64,000 nt of DNA from Dermacentor variabilis (taxonomy: Eukaryota > Arthropoda > Arachnida > Ixodida > Ixodidae). Under the pieces are notes generated by a model, which saw only the letters and a program-made list of their open reading frames with translations, was not told the DNA's origin and ran no database searches. This document shows positions 1 to 11,995 of this stretch, piece after piece (positions within the stretch are counted from its first letter, which is position 1; each line of letters starts with the position of its first letter). The stretch is taken from the NCBI RefSeq assembly GCF_050947875.1, contig NC_134570.1:203683750-203747749 (forward strand), in the 5' to 3' direction. The translations under genes and the position numbers were made by a program.

Positions 1-167
1 GTCTTTCAAAAAGTTACTGTTTAACTTAAGTGCTCTACCAGAAATTTTTTGTTCATCGTTCCTCTTGTTAGAGTAGGATGAGGTGCTGCTGTTAAAAGCC
101 TCTTCACTCTCTTCATTCTTTCATAAATGGTATTACACAATCACTGCAATAACGTTTCTGCTGCTTA

Positions 168-1172
168 TGGCCACTCATATCTGCCAGAAGGGACAACTCT
201 TGAAAAAGGTTTTCTTTGTGCTATGAGCGAGACGTAGTATGAGCATTCATGTCTTGACATTTATACATCTGTAGAACCAGCTTCGTGACAGAGAACTTGC
301 TGTACCTGATTATTATTATTTGTGGAGTGCTGTTGAACACTACGTATTGATGCAATGAATGTTCACACACTGGAATTATCACAAAAGACGGTTGTTTTAC
401 ATTTGTGCCCTTTGCTTTCGACTGGTGTTCGATTTTGCATATGCATGCCCTCCTATTCATTAGTATTTGGAAGTTCAAGGGTTCAATAAAAGGTGCTCAA
501 TTAAATGTAAGTGCTAGAGCTTTCTTTATCTATGACTCTCATCGAAATGCGACTTCTATGGCTGGCGTTTCAATGCCATAGCCACAGTGAAGGGTGAATA
601 AATTGAAGGACAATATTTTTGTCTATACATTTTTTTCCTGTATGTAAGTAACATTTGTAATAAGTTTTTCATTGCAAAAAAGCAGTTTGTGGTCGTTTTT
701 TTGAATAAACCACATATTGTGTATAGTTAAAATGCAGAAATTTGTTCTAAAATCCCCGCGTGATATGTTCTTGCAAGTAGCATGGTATTTAATTACTCAT
801 AAAGTTCATAATCACAGCGGATATTGTCATATGGGTTTACACACTAATATACGCGATCATAACCTTATTAGAACATATTAGAACCATGTAAGGCATGAAT
901 GTTTCTGCGCACTTGATCAGCTGTGAACATGCAAGAACTGCTTGTACTTAAAAAACTCAAAGTTTCACAGGAAGGGATGCAACTGGCTGACTTCACTGCA
1001 TAGTTTTGATTTGCTTTCCTTTAACGTGTCGTTTTTTACTGTGCTATACCCGCAACGACAGGCTGTTTGCCTGCTTTTCGCATTGTTGCACGTGTTTTAC
1101 ATGACGGTGCAGGAGGGTACGTTATCACTGTGCCACTATTGCAAGCGAATAATTTACTTTGTTTACTAGCTG
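168..1172. repeat. Duplicated block Y, copy 1
   Basis: About 1 kb that recurs at 7776-8783 in the same orientation with scattered substitutions; by eye it is well above 90% identical. The shared part starts at a CCACTCATATCTGCC stretch and ends near 1172, where it abuts the Gypsy relic of block G. It contains an AATAAA at about 485 but no reading frame that looks coding: the short ORFs on both strands are not conserved as proteins between the copies. Function unknown. It is best regarded as part of a segmental duplication or an uncharacterised non-coding repeat. Confidence 0.75.
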
Positions 1173-2990
1173 CGTCTTAGTAAGGTTGCAGTTGATGGAT
1201 GCGGGAAAGAGGTGCAGTGAATAGCTCGAAAGCACAGGATCTACTGCGCCAGTGTAAGCGACAGGTGGATGGGTCTCCGTGCGTGTTGAAAGGGAAGTAC
1301 ACCACCCGCCGTAGTTGTTCAGTGGCTATGGTGTTGGGCTGCTGAGCACGAGGTCGCGGGATCGAATCCCGGCCACGGGGGCCGCATTTCGATGGGGGCG
1401 AAATGCGAAAACACCCGCGTACTTAGATTTAGGTGCACGTTAAAGAACCCCAGGTGGTCGAAATTTCCAGAGTCCTCCACTACGGCGTGCCTCATAATCA
1501 GAAAGTGGTTATGGCACGTAAAACCCCATAATTCAATTTAAGTACATCGTGCTCAGCATGACTATGGCACTCGTGGCGTAACGAATGAATCGGGAGTAAC
1601 GTCGGGTTAGACAAACACATCGAGTGACACATCGATTTTTCCGATGGGCTTATACAATCGAATCCAATGGGCTCATAGAATCGAACGGCGGATCCGATGA
1701 AACACGGCGTTGAAATGATCTTGGCGGGTGGTTTAAAGTTCGTTGCGAGAGGCATCCGGTGCAAGCAGAAAGGCGCCACGTGGCCAGCCATTCCGCAGAA
1801 GTAACAAATCGGCCGCTTGTCTGGTGTGCGCCATTGGTTTCGCACGCGGGGGATACTGTGGCACTAACTCGGCGGGAGACGCTGGTCGCGGCGGTGTCCG
1901 TGTGCGTGCGTGAAACGCGGCACGGGTTGGCGTTGCGGGCACGGTACCGACCTGGGCATAGCTGGGTGGGACAGCAACAGGAGTGTTGTGAAAGGCAAGG
2001 GGAATACACTCAGTTATTTGTTCCTGGATGACGTGCTGCAACAGGACGTCAAGGAAGAGAAGGGCGTCTTTTGCGTGGGAGACGCTAATGAAAGTTGGCG
2101 GGCGACTTTTTTGCGAAAAAACTATTTAATCTGCGTCATCATTGAAAAGCGTCGGGCAGCAACAGTCACGACAGGGAGAGCCTACCAGCGAATTGCACGT
2201 GGCGACCGTTGCTTGCACCAGTCATTGTAGCTCCGGCAAAGAATCACACTTTATACGCAGTGTATGGGGTTCTTTGCCAACAGCATCTGAAAGGAATCAA
2301 CCCCCTTTAAAATATGCCTCATCTTGTCGCTTTGTGCCATTGTCGCATCGACACGATTGCAGATATCCATGACAACCTCGATAGAACCTGTGAATGTCTC
2401 ACGGCTCTGACGCGCTCTTTCTCACAAACGTTGCTAGGCGCGAAGCTTGCGGACTGCAAGCCGCCCAAGCACTTCTGTAAAGCTAGTCGTGAACGCCACC
2501 CAAGTCGATAGGTCAGGTTCGTGGTTGCGGTGCCAGAAGTTGACAACGTCGCTCAGATAGAATTTGACGTTGTCCACTTTTGCAGCCTCGCCTCAAGTGT
2601 GGTTGCTCACCCTCTCATAGGAGGCGAGCCAGTACTTCACTTTATGGTCTCCTATCTCTCTGGAAAGCGGCAGGTTCGCGCTGAGGCGATGCACCCGACC
2701 ACGCCACGGCAGGCAGAGGTGTCGTTGGACGCAGTGAAAGGTCTTGCGTCACGACGGGAATGTATAGCAGAGTCCTGCTTTGAAGTTGCAGGTTTCCAGG
2801 CGTATGCAGCACCTCCACCAATGTGACGAAGTTTATTGGAGTCCTCGAGCGATAGCCAGAAACACAGCGGCAGCAACGATAGCTCAGCTGGACGAGCAAA
2901 CCGCCAGGGCGACACGCTATGGTGCCGGCGCTTTCTAGCATGCCGATCTTCTGGCTACGCGACAAGCAGTATATCTGTCTGGTGCCGTTC
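1173..2990 (-). pseudogene. Ty3/Gypsy relic (block G, copy 1): gag and LTR portion
   Basis: Minus-strand Gypsy remnant matching 18775-20565. Read on the minus strand, it starts with LTR-like sequence (about 2990-2830, with AATAAA just before the LTR end), then a gag region in broken frames. Gag ends in a CCHC zinc knuckle (CYFCGMAGHVAPFC, about 1797-1756). A SINE sits between gag and the start of the pol-like stretch, which is cut off at 1173 where block Y joins. Gag would package element RNA; the knuckle would bind it. No intact ORF remains, so this is a dead copy. The zinc knuckle and the matching copy make the family assignment firm; the exact LTR boundaries are not resolved. Confidence 0.8.
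1304..1539 (+). repeat. tRNA-derived SINE (Ruka-like), copy in block G copy 1
   Basis: The head resembles a tRNA: a box-A-like stretch (about 1312-1326, TAGTTGTTCAGTGGC) and a clear box B (GGGATCGAATCCC, about 1358-1370). These would form an internal RNA polymerase III promoter. A non-tRNA body follows, with GCGAAATGC and ATTTAGGTGCACGTTAAAG segments. It is flanked by an almost perfect 9-bp target duplication, AAGTACACC at 1295-1303 and AAGTACATC at 1540-1548. The same element with the same target site is at 18906-19131. The Ruka name is from memory of the tick SINE; family identity was not checked by search. It is not a functional tRNA gene, because the acceptor stem does not pair. Confidence 0.85.
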
Positions 2991-5174
2991 TTCTTTGTTG
3001 CAATTGAAACACGAAATATGAGCACGCTGTTATCTCTCTCTACTTGTCACAGAAAGGCATAATCATGTGCCTATGGTCGCTTGTGAGATAAGTTCTACAT
3101 TGGGGGTCCGGTAACAACCGCCCTCCCCCCCTCCCCCCCCCATTATTTTTACTCTTTGGAGCACATGACTCGTCCAGGAGGGTGTGCAATGATCGCGGCA
3201 GACCTTATTAAAAAACGCACGACGTTTGCGAAAAGGGGAGTGTAGAATGACGGCGAGTGGGCCAGACGGCGGTTGCCCGCTGAGGTGCCGCGCGTGGAAA
3301 CATTGTGCAAGGGCGCTGCGAGCGATGTGGATTGGAGCGGAGACGCGCTCCGGTGCATATTCAACGAACTTTCACTGAGGGCGCCGATTGCGCGTTGCAC
3401 GCGCTTAGAATATTGCTTTATTTCAAGTGAAAATTTCTGATTGCGCTATTTTGACAATTATATATATATTTGAGGTGTGGATTATGCAACTCGACGTTTT
3501 CGATGTTGCTGTCGTTATGAAGTGCGTCGTCTGCTAACGAGCGCGCGTTCGTTGCGTGGACACTCTGTTTCGGTTGTAAGGAGCTTGTACAATACATTTT
3601 CTTACATGTATTTATTTGCTTTTGTGCGCCCATGGCTCTTGTTGGCTGTTACCAATTGTAATTTTGGTCCGGTGAAGTGTTGTCTTCAAAACGGATTCTC
3701 GAAATAACACTTAATTTTGCCACAGCTGCCATCAATCTGCAACATGAAGCTACGTAAGAAAATTTAATCGTGTTGTTCCACGCTTGTTTCATCGTGGAAT
3801 ATTAAAGAGCACGGACGGTAATGGATGAAAACAATATTATAGTGAACTAAACCAGGTCTTTAAGTGCGTGTAGCGAAGAAGAGAAGCGGATCATTAAACG
3901 TAATTCTCGATAAATGAAATGCTACTCATAGACATCCAACGACATCTACGTAATATAAAAGTGATCAGATACTTAAAATGCACGAAGTGGCAATGTGATA
4001 AACCTCGACTGGAATAAGCTGGTTTGCGTTAGTGAACGCGGAATTAGCATGCCTTTCTTCGTGGCGGTGTCGCGTGTTCATGGGAGCACGCACGGCAGCT
4101 TCGACCGACGGCCTCTAGCTGGAACCCCATCACGGATGGAACTAGAGTGTACGACAATTTTAGTAGACTCTAGATGGAACCTACAGCAGTGTACTAATGG
4201 GTTTTCCGAAAGAAGGAATCGTGTCAATGATTAGACCCTAATATGAACAACAGTGTTAAGAGAAAGCGTATTACCTACGTATACTCAGACTGAATCGGTT
4301 AGATTGTGAAGTAAATACCACTGTGAACTCCATGGCTGGCGTTGCAATATTCAATATGTCAGCAAGTGTAATGTAGCAGAAACATATACAACTCTCATCG
4401 AATGATATTTGCTATTCAGATCGTATGCGATTGCTTAATTCACTATTAGATGGGATCGAATAGTCGTGTTTGTTCGAATACCATGCATGACAACGCTTTG
4501 AATTCTCGGGGGCGTGTCCGATGCAAGTGGGGACTGTTCCGAATGATTTTGCTGCTGGCGAGTAGCGGCTGTTGCGCAGAGGCCTACCAGTTCCTGAGCT
4601 TATAAGCACACTGGATTTGATAACCTCTGCTTAAAACGTCCCTAGCTGTCAGTTAATATAAACGACTCGTTTCGAGGTAGCCTGTAAAGGCTAACTCGAT
4701 TCAGGCAAGGAAAGCTTATTTTGGAAAGTCTCACCGTCTTTTTATCACATTAAAACTGAGGAGTCCATGTTGTAGCACACTTATCTTTCCTTCAACGAAG
4801 AAAGCAAATCTGCATATATCTCTACGTGTATGTGAGACATGCCGTTCTTTTACATGCCTCATTGTTGTCGTAATGATAGTGCACGGGATACCTAAAAGCG
4901 GCCGTTTGCATATAGAAATTGGTCAGTTGAGCTGATCTACAGTTGGGAACGGCATTACGCGCAGGTTTGAAATATGAGATAAACATAATCTGTTTTTCTG
5001 AGAAATGAGAAACGAAAATAATTGAATTTTGTCAAATTTCCTAGAAAGGGGCTGAAGGACATAGCTAACTTCCTTTTTGAAATAGAGAAGTTCTGGGATT
5101 TTACTTAGCAAAACAACGATATGCGATTACGAGGAACCCGCGGCGTTTGAGTTTTCACACCACCTGTTTTCAGC
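2991..5174. other. Unrecognised non-coding stretch (absent from the second duplicate)
   Basis: No convincing gene or mobile element. It holds a C-rich tract at about 3120-3140 and several ORFs of 60-80 codons with no recognisable protein. In the second copy of the duplication, the equivalents of 2990 and 5421 are directly joined at about 20565, so this 2.4-kb segment was either inserted here or deleted there. Confidence 0.5.
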
Positions 5175-5310
5175 ATGCACTTAAATATAAGTACATCAGT
5201 GTGTTTCCATTTCGTCCCCATCGAATGCAGCGGCCTGGATTGATCCCGTGAGCTCTAATTGAGAAGCATAATGCCGAAGCCACTACTGCCACCAATTAAG
5301 CTGCCATGCC
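5175..5310 (-). repeat. Partial tRNA-derived SINE, minus strand
   Basis: Read on the minus strand, the sequence has a degraded tRNA-like head with a box-B-like CACGGGATCAATCC, then GCATTCGATGGGGACGAAAT and a stretch ending TATATTTAAGTGCATGCT. These match the head and middle of the SINEs at 1304 and 18906. The 3' third is missing. It is more diverged than those copies, so it is probably an older insertion. Confidence 0.7.
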
Positions 5311-5435
5311 GGATTTTTTTTTTCTTTCTTTGAGTATGGACTTCACGGTAAGAAAATTTTATGCGGCTTGCGGGCAAAACATTAGTATACAGAATAGCTA
5401 AATGAAACTGCTTTCGGCGCCGGAGCTCCGAAACA

Positions 5436-6125
5436 ATACAGAGTTTTCAAATAGGGCCCCCAAGAGTTTGGGGCCCTAAAGAGCTTTGCGGGGGTTAGCA
5501 TTGGGTAACGCCGGAGTGAAGAGTTTTAGAATAGGGCTTTGAGTTTACGGATAGCGTCTTGCGCTTTGCAGCTCCAATACGGCGTGAGAGAAAAGCTATT
5601 ATAAATACTAAAATAAAATATACCATTTTAGGACATGAACAGTAATCTTGACTTTCGTTTTTTTGGCGTTTAATTACAATTTAGCAGTTATTCTATTAGC
5701 AGCAAGGAACTTGTGCTTAGTTTTGAGTAAACAACTTTACGTGCCTTCAGCAGCCAAGGTAAGTCGTGTTACGCCTACGAGCCACAAAATTGACAATCGA
5801 AGTCGGAACCAGGGGCGTCTAATGAATCAATCTTCATTGCACATGTTAATTGAAAGAAAGTGATTACCGCAATCATTTCTTCTAGCTTACGAACTTCACA
5901 AACTGCCACGAACCGAGCCCAGTTTTTTGCTAGGCTAGAGCCGTCATTTCGATGGGTGCTGGCATGTTTGTTGATGCAAAGCTTGTAGGGCAGCGTTTGG
6001 GGCTCCCGCTAAACCAGTGAAATATTGTGCCCGATGCAAAACCAAACGCAGTTTGCGTGTCGCGCAGTTGCTTCGACGCTATTTCTTTGGGGCCTCAAAA
6101 CTTTTCGGGCCTCTATTCTAAAACT
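5436..6125. mobile_element. Possible non-autonomous inverted-repeat DNA element within block X
   Basis: The left end (AGTTTTAGAATAGGGC...GATAGCGTC, about 5521-5553) is found again in reverse complement at about 6086-6125 (AGTTTTAGAATAGAGGC...AATAGCGTC), giving imperfect terminal inverted repeats around a core with no ORF of note. A 9-bp perfect stem with a 9-nt loop (5452-5460 / 5470-5478) lies at the left edge. A target duplication was not resolved. The copy in the second block X has the same structure (hairpin arms 20595-20603 / 20613-20621). Could be a MITE; class unknown. Confidence 0.4.
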
Positions 6126-7537
6126 TTTTAATAAGAAACCCGTGCCAATTACTCCGCATTCTGTTACGCGAGGAATACGCAAACATGAACGGAATCTTGG
6201 GCTGGATTTTTCTCCTCTCTCTCGGTATACTTTGCGTAAATCTGAGAACAGGGCGACGGGGCGCAGGATGAAGAAATAGGTTGCATTGGTCAAAGGGGCA
6301 ATCAGGAAGCTAACACTCTTTACTTTTTCGTTTGCGTTTCGCAAAAAACACTGATGGAAAACTATACGCGCTAGAATACACACTAGAGACAAATGGCGCC
6401 TATAGATCAACCAAAATAATTGTCCTCCAAGGCAACTAGAATAACATACAATGAAGGCTGATCACACTGCTGCCGCAATGCTCGCGCAGCCACCGCGTGG
6501 CATAAAACCACAGAAAGGAATCTATTCCTAATACATAAATACACGTCATATGTAATTAGAAAACCATGTGAGCGCTCTGATCGCAAACAGCAGTGCGCGA
6601 AGACATAGGAATGACCCCGGCGAGCAGAATCGCCAGCAGTTTCCAACGGGGCGATCTTGATGCGGCCCAATCCACGTCAATCGCAGCGCCTTCACAATAT
6701 TTTTTGTCGTCGGGCGCCTCATTGCAAAGCTAGTGCTGCTCCGGCCGCTCGTCCCACTCAACCGTATTCTAGTAGATTCTAGCACAAAGTGACCTTGATT
6801 CGAAACATTTTTTTCGACTCTACGGAGTCGGGGGAGGGGGGAAAGCGAATGTCACACTGCAGTACAATGAAAATTTCTCAGTGATTCCACGGCAACAAAC
6901 TGCTCGAGGAACTCACTTACCCTCTGAAGCGTTCGAATACACATCGAGGGCACTTCGTTAATAAAATATTCGCTCTCTAATCGTACTGGCTTGCCATAGA
7001 GCGCCGTAATATCTTAAGTCGAAAGGCAGCGCTGTGATGCCCTCTTTTGAGTTGCTGTGTGAAAGAATCTTCTTGAGTTATGTAGTAGGATCTTCTTGAA
7101 AGAAAGATCGTTCGACGAATGACATAATAGGAGATTAACTGAGTTGCAGCAAGGTATTGAAAGAAATGTGGAAACGTTTTCTTGAAATACGTTGATTGTT
7201 ACCGATTGTATTGTGTTATAACTCCTGCTAAGAGACTCAGGAGTATCTGCGAGCTTTTATGTTTGAGTTTGTCGTGAGAAAAGTAAGAAAGGTTTCTTCC
7301 ACTTGATTTACTAACAATGGAGACTTAGTTAATGAAAAAAGAAATTGTGCACATGCAACTCGCAAGTTGCAGTCTGCGAAGTGCAGCATTCGAGAAGCTT
7401 TTAAATAAATGTCATGCAACTGTATAGATTCTTCACGGTGTTTTTCTGATGATGCCTATACGAGGAGTCCCCACCATGTGACCCATGTTACCGCGCACAC
7501 GTAGAGCCCGCCGACGGGCGCCCTAACGGTGGCGGCC

Positions 7538-7545
7538 TATTTAAG
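7538..7545 (+). promoter_or_regulatory. Possible TATA-like element in GC-rich tract of block X
   Basis: TATTTAAG lies inside a GC-rich segment (about 7495-7560) and is conserved at 22685-22692 in the other copy. An ATG follows 53 bp downstream (7592), but the ORF from it ends differently in the two copies, so no gene is claimed. It could equally be the promoter of an unidentified LTR or repeat. Confidence 0.2.
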
Positions 7546-7775
7546 TGCGCTCGGGAAGGAGGCAGTCGTTCACCCTTGATTTCATTGCCACATGTGCGGG
7601 TTTGACGCTACCAATGAATCACCATCGTTCGGCGGGAAACTGCACGACTACACGACTGCTTCGCGTTGTGTTCTAGAGCTGCCGCGGCTTGTAAGCACCG
7701 ACGTTGTTGGTTCTATGCAGCCTGTTAAATTATCGCACCAGCTGCCACGTATTTCATGTTTTTGTATCCATTCTT

Positions 7776-8783
7776 GTAGCCACTCATATCTGCCAGAAGG
7801 GACATCTCTTGGAAGAGGTTTTCTTTGTGCTGTGTGCGAGACGTAGTATGATGATTCATGTCTTAACATTTATACATCTGTAGAACCAGCTTCGTGACAG
7901 AGAACTTGCTATACCTGATTATTCTTATTTGTGCAGTGCTGTTGAACACTACGTATTGATGCAATGAATGTTCACACACTGGAATTATCACAAAAGATGG
8001 TTGTTTTACATTTGTGCCCTTTGCTTTCGACTGGTGTTCGATTTTGAATATGCATGCCCCCCTATTCATTAGTGTTTGGAAGTTTAAGGGTTCAATAAAA
8101 TGTGATGAATTATATTTAAGTGCAAGAGCTTTTTTTAATCTATGACTCCCATCGAAATGCGACTTCCATGGCTGGCGTTTCAATGCCATAGCCACAGTGA
8201 AGGTTGAATAAATTGAAGAACAATATTTTTGTCTATACATTTTTTTTCCGTGTATGTAAGTAAAATTTTTAATAAGTTTTTCATTGCAAAAAAGCAATTT
8301 GTGGTCGTTTATTGAATAAACCACATATTGTGTATAGTTAAAATGCAGAAATTTGTTCTAAAATCTCCGCGTGATATGTTCTTGCAAGTAGCATGGTATT
8401 TAATTACTCATAAAGTTCATAATCACAGCGGATATTGTCATATGGGTTTACACAGTAATATACGCGATCATAACCTTATTAGAACTTATTAGAACCATGT
8501 AAGGCATGAATGTGTCTGCGCACTTGATCAGCTGTGAACATGCAAGAACAGCTTGTACTTAAAAAACTCAAAGTTTCACAGGAAGGGATGCAACTGGCTG
8601 ACTTCACTGCATAGTTTTGATTTGCTTTCCTTTAACGTGTCGTTTTTTACTGTGCTATACACGCAACGACAGGCTGTTCGCCTGCTTTTCGCATTGTTGC
8701 ACGTGTTTTACATGACGGTGCAGGAGGGTACGTTATCACTGTGCCATTATTGCAAGCGAATAATTTACTGAGTTTACTAGCTG
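7776..8783. repeat. Duplicated block Y, copy 2
   Basis: Second copy of the block at 168-1172, here directly following block X. Copy 1 is instead followed by block G, so the right-hand junctions differ (8783 versus 1172). Minus-strand ORFs in the two copies are only partly alignable because of frameshifts, so this is non-coding. Confidence 0.75.
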
Positions 8784-9839
8784 TAGAGCTTTTGCCCTTC
8801 AAAGCAAATGTCAGTACAGGTGCAGCAAGGATACAAACTCCGCTACATATTCATTGTTTATTGTTTTCTGTGCAAGAAAAGAGATTCTTCAGAGAAGAGG
8901 TGCAACTTAACGTGCATGTAATATCCGAAAGCCAGTTAACGACGCTGTTTATTCAAGCCACGGATTTAATGCTATCGTATAAAATTCATTACGATAGCTA
9001 CACTTTTGCTCTATCAAATTTAATAAGTGAGGTAAGATAACCTTTCAAGGTGCATCGGGAAATGCACGCTTGAAAAGCAACAGGTATATGCAACTGAACG
9101 GTGCCACGTTCAGCACAACGTTGAAACTTCGGTTACTTTGCTGCGTTGTCATTTGCCCTTGCCGAGGTTGAAATTATTTAAGCTGCTTCGTACGCGCGAA
9201 TTTTGTATGCTGTTCAACAAAAGGAAATTGTGAAGACCCCATAAGGCCATGTCGTCTTGTGGCAACTAGCAAAGGTGTACGAGGCAAACGTGAAAATGCA
9301 CTTCCTTTGCTGCGTAGCGTGTCACCGAACGCTTATAGATGGGAGAGTGGAATCTGCGGTAAAAGTTTTTTATTCTCCCTTCGCGTACGTGCACGTCTCC
9401 GCGCATTGCACTTGTTGAGTTTGGCCCTTAGAGCCGAACAAACCTGAGCTACATAAAAAAGACAGGCGGGTCGTAGAACAGGCAAATACTCACATGCGCC
9501 TCCGGTGTCGCTCGCTTCGATGGCATGTCTGGCGTACGCCGCATGCATCTGGTGCATCTGGCGTGTCATTGACTTACCGCTATACGTAACGCAGGAAAAA
9601 TAAGTCGCGAACTATAGGCTCGTTTATGCGCAAACCTTTGCTAGTTTTTGCAGGAAATGATATAAATGTAGAACTTTGTTAACTTCATTTCACATTCTTT
9701 TTTCCCGATGCTCTCGTCAGGTAACGCCTGGCATCAATGCAAGGGTTAGGTATGTCTTGTTCCCGGTTTCCGCCCGGTGCCCGCTTTGGTTGAATGTACT
9801 TCTCTACGCTGCTAGTGTTACAAGTTGCCGCTGGTAAAA
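8784..9839. other. Unrecognised sequence
   Basis: Single-copy within the window. It holds a 99-codon plus-strand ORF (8741-9040) that begins in block Y and has no recognisable domain, and nothing else that can be supported. It lies downstream of sulfatase exon 4 in gene orientation, so it is probably intronic. Confidence 0.4.
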
Positions 9840-9989
9840 ATGGTGATCCGCGCATACCAGAGCGAGGAGGAGAGCCGCTCGGTACGTTGGTTCGAAGCTA
9901 AGATCGTCTTCGCCGATAAGACGGTCTATAGCAAGTCTTCTCGCTTCGAAGGAGACAGCTTGTCAAAATTGATAAAACGATGGCCGTAA
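9840..9989 (+). CDS. Short ORF, possible first coding exon of an unidentified gene
   Basis: A 49-residue frame begins at ATG 9840 in good start context (AAAAATGG) with an in-frame stop 18 codon-aligned bases upstream. It ends over a consensus splice donor: the last codons read TGG CCG TAA, with GTAAGA at 986-991 of the 9-kb line. The peptide is charged and well mixed (for example SVRWFEAKIVFAD and FEGDSLSKLIKRWP), which looks more like coding sequence than a random frame. It is followed by a GC-rich, CpG-rich kilobase. I do not recognise the protein and no second exon was found. It could be a chance ORF or part of an unknown repeat. It lies on the strand opposite the sulfatase. Confidence 0.3.
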   Translation: MVIRAYQSEEESRSVRWFEAKIVFADKTVYSKSSRFEGDSLSKLIKRWP

Positions 9990-11648
9990 GATTGAAGGCT
10001 GTTATAGAGCGCCGCTCTCAGGTGCCCGTTCCTGCGGCGAGCGTCTGCGTCCCTAGGCAGCCCTCGTCCTAGCTCGGCGTAACAGAGCGAACAAGCACAG
10101 CGAAAGTTGAACGCGAACGCGGAGCGTAGCCGAGGATGAAAGACGCGGGGAAGAATGCGGAGAGGAGAGTGCAGCGGAACTATGAGGAGTAAAGCGGAGG
10201 AGGGTATGGCGAACGCGTGAGAAGAAAAGCGCAGTGTGGCTGCGATAGCTACGAGATGGCGCCAGTGTAGCGCGCGTCGTCTGGGAGGTCTGTTCGCAGC
10301 GGCGGCTGCTGTGAATTGCGCCCACGCGCCACCCACGCAATGCCTCTCGCGATCTCCAGATTAGCGAGGCAGTCGTGCCGCACTTCTCTCCAGTTGCAAC
10401 GGGCCGCACGAGACAAGATTTTCCGCGCCAGCCAACATTTCCCGAAATGAAAATACGTTTACAGCTGCGCTCAAATTCGCATTAGGGAGTATCGTAATCG
10501 TAGGTGAGTTTTTTACAGTGTAATAAGCACTAAGATGACCGGTGATGACGATGTAAGTCCCAGACGTCGTTGCTAAAACTGCACTTCGTATGGTGGTAGC
10601 CAAACGATTTGATCGCGAAATGTGGTTGCCTAAAGCCGGTGTCGGTGGTGGTGATGGTAGCAGTAGTCATCCTGAGTATTTGTGGCTTATCCCCACAGTG
10701 AGAGATAATGGAGCTCACTAATTCTAAAATATGGCCTAGAAAACGCTCTGCAGAAGAATAAAAAATGTCCACACGTTTTTCTTGCAACCTCGATGGGTAA
10801 AGATACTTTGCATCCTACCCTATGAATAAACATCTGTAGACTGTCCTTTTTAAGCATTCCTCTAATAGACTTAAAGCCTGAGCCGACTGTCATGGTACGA
10901 CTGGTACCCCTGTCAAGGTACGACTGTCATGCAGTATTACCTACAGTTGCGAAAAACATTGCGCAATTATTTCAGCGGACATGAATTATAGCCTTTATAT
11001 TTGCGTTCTATCATAATTTGAACGGCTTGCTTTGCAGCCTACAAGGATGTATGAATGATGTATGCAGGCCCGCGTGATATCAAAATTGAAAGCTGGATTA
11101 AGGAACTCCTTGTCCATGACCCAACACGTACAACTATCTGTGGGATCGGTCTGTATCTTGGAAGCTTCTAGAACTTTGTATTGTAATGTCCTCGTTCTTT
11201 GAGACCTCCACAGCATATGGTGAAAGTCCACTGTAGATGCTGCGGCAGAACTATCTTGAAAGCTCACGGGTACTTCAGGTGTGACCCTGGGGCCTAGGTG
11301 ACGATACAGTTGCTTTCATTAGGTAGAAGGGATAGATCACCACCAGTACAGATGGGGAACATTGGCCTATTCCTTCCGCTAGACAAACGCGCGAACTTGC
11401 TGAGCAAACTTTTTTGACTGAAACTACCCTCTAACACAGTAATAAAATTTACGTATCAGGCTAGCAGCAAAAGATTTAGACGTGCTCGTAGAAAATAATT
11501 AACCCTTATTTTTTCCAGGAGAGGTGATGTTGGCGCAGCTTTTTTACCCAGGACCACTGCTGCATGGAATACTCTGCCTGTAGGTGATTTAGAACTATCC
11601 TCATATACCCGTTAGTGGTAACGTGGCAAAAGAGAAAAGCGTGCCCAC
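9990..11648. other. Intronic sequence with CpG-rich segment 10000-10430
   Basis: The first 440 bases are GC- and CpG-rich, with long frames open on the minus strand purely because stops are rare (for example 9926-10336). The rest is AT-richer. At about 10890-10930, GGTACGACTG is repeated twice at short spacing. No exon of the sulfatase was found here, although the next exon (expected to encode a PLFLYL-type segment) should lie in this direction. Confidence 0.4.
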
Positions 11649-11762
11649 CTTTGACTTGTCCCTGTTGGCGATAATGGATTGGGCTCTTGTCGTGAACAGC
11701 GTAGTAGCATACGTGCCATTTTCAGTCGTAAGGGGCTCAGTGTTGTGCCAGAAGTCGAGACC
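11649..11762 (-). CDS. Arylsulfatase B-like gene, exon encoding residues 129-166 of the visible protein
   Basis: The exon is 114 bp, 38 whole codons in phase 0. It reads GLDFWHNTEPLTTENGT then YATTLFTTRAQSIIANRDKSK. This corresponds to the segment of animal arylsulfatase B just before the conserved PLFLYLA motif (human: NMYSTNIFTKRAIALI). It carries an N-glycosylation sequon (NGT). The minus-strand acceptor is ACTTCAG and the donor is AAG|GTGGGC. Phase 0 at its start agrees with phase 0 at the end of the exon at 41257-41367, from which a 29.5-kb intron separates it. A tiny exon between the two cannot be excluded, because the spacing from the DYY motif is short for the family. The following exon was not found. 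Confidence 0.85.
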
Positions 11763-11995
11763 CTGAAGTCCATCCTGGAGCGTCGAAGATAAAATACAAG
11801 CATGTCCGCAAATGCTTTGCCTTTCACCACAAATGTTAGAATTTCTACTGTCAACTGCAGTGGCTACAAAAAGAACAGCGCTATCCAGGGAACGGGACAA
11901 AACAACGAGGAGCCCTCAGTCACAGCAATGTTACCGTTGTTATGGACACGATAAACATTAATAGCAGTAGGACAGCGCTCTGTTTGCGTGATATT

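Larger units (their letters stand above)
5421..7775. repeat. Duplicated block X, copy 1
   Basis: About 2.35 kb repeated in the same orientation at 20568-22925, by eye at roughly 96-98% identity with a few small indels. Both copies carry the same perfect hairpin at the left end, the same inverted-repeat element and the same GC-rich TATA-like region at the right. Homology is lost after GTTTTTGTATCCATT, where this copy continues into block Y and the other into unrelated sequence. Several ORFs of 60-130 codons exist but show no domain and are unlikely to be genes. Confidence 0.8.

Noticed and set aside
1311..1375. tRNA-like sequence that could be called a tRNA gene
   Set aside because: Box B is present, but the acceptor arms do not pair. 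It continues into a non-tRNA body with target duplications, so it is a SINE head.
6009..6410. 133-codon minus-strand ORF in block X, partly conserved in the second copy
   Set aside because: The duplicate copy is only 93 codons in frame, and differences are not biased to synonymous sites by eye; no domain is seen.
9333..9569. Minus-strand ORF containing ACLFYVAQVCSALRAKL, considered as the following sulfatase exon
   Set aside because: The resemblance to PLFLYLxxQSVH is superficial; the rest does not align and the splice context is absent.
10995..11267. 90-codon minus-strand ORF tested as the next sulfatase exon
   Set aside because: It lacks the expected PLFLYL and VH motifs and has no matching acceptor near its start.
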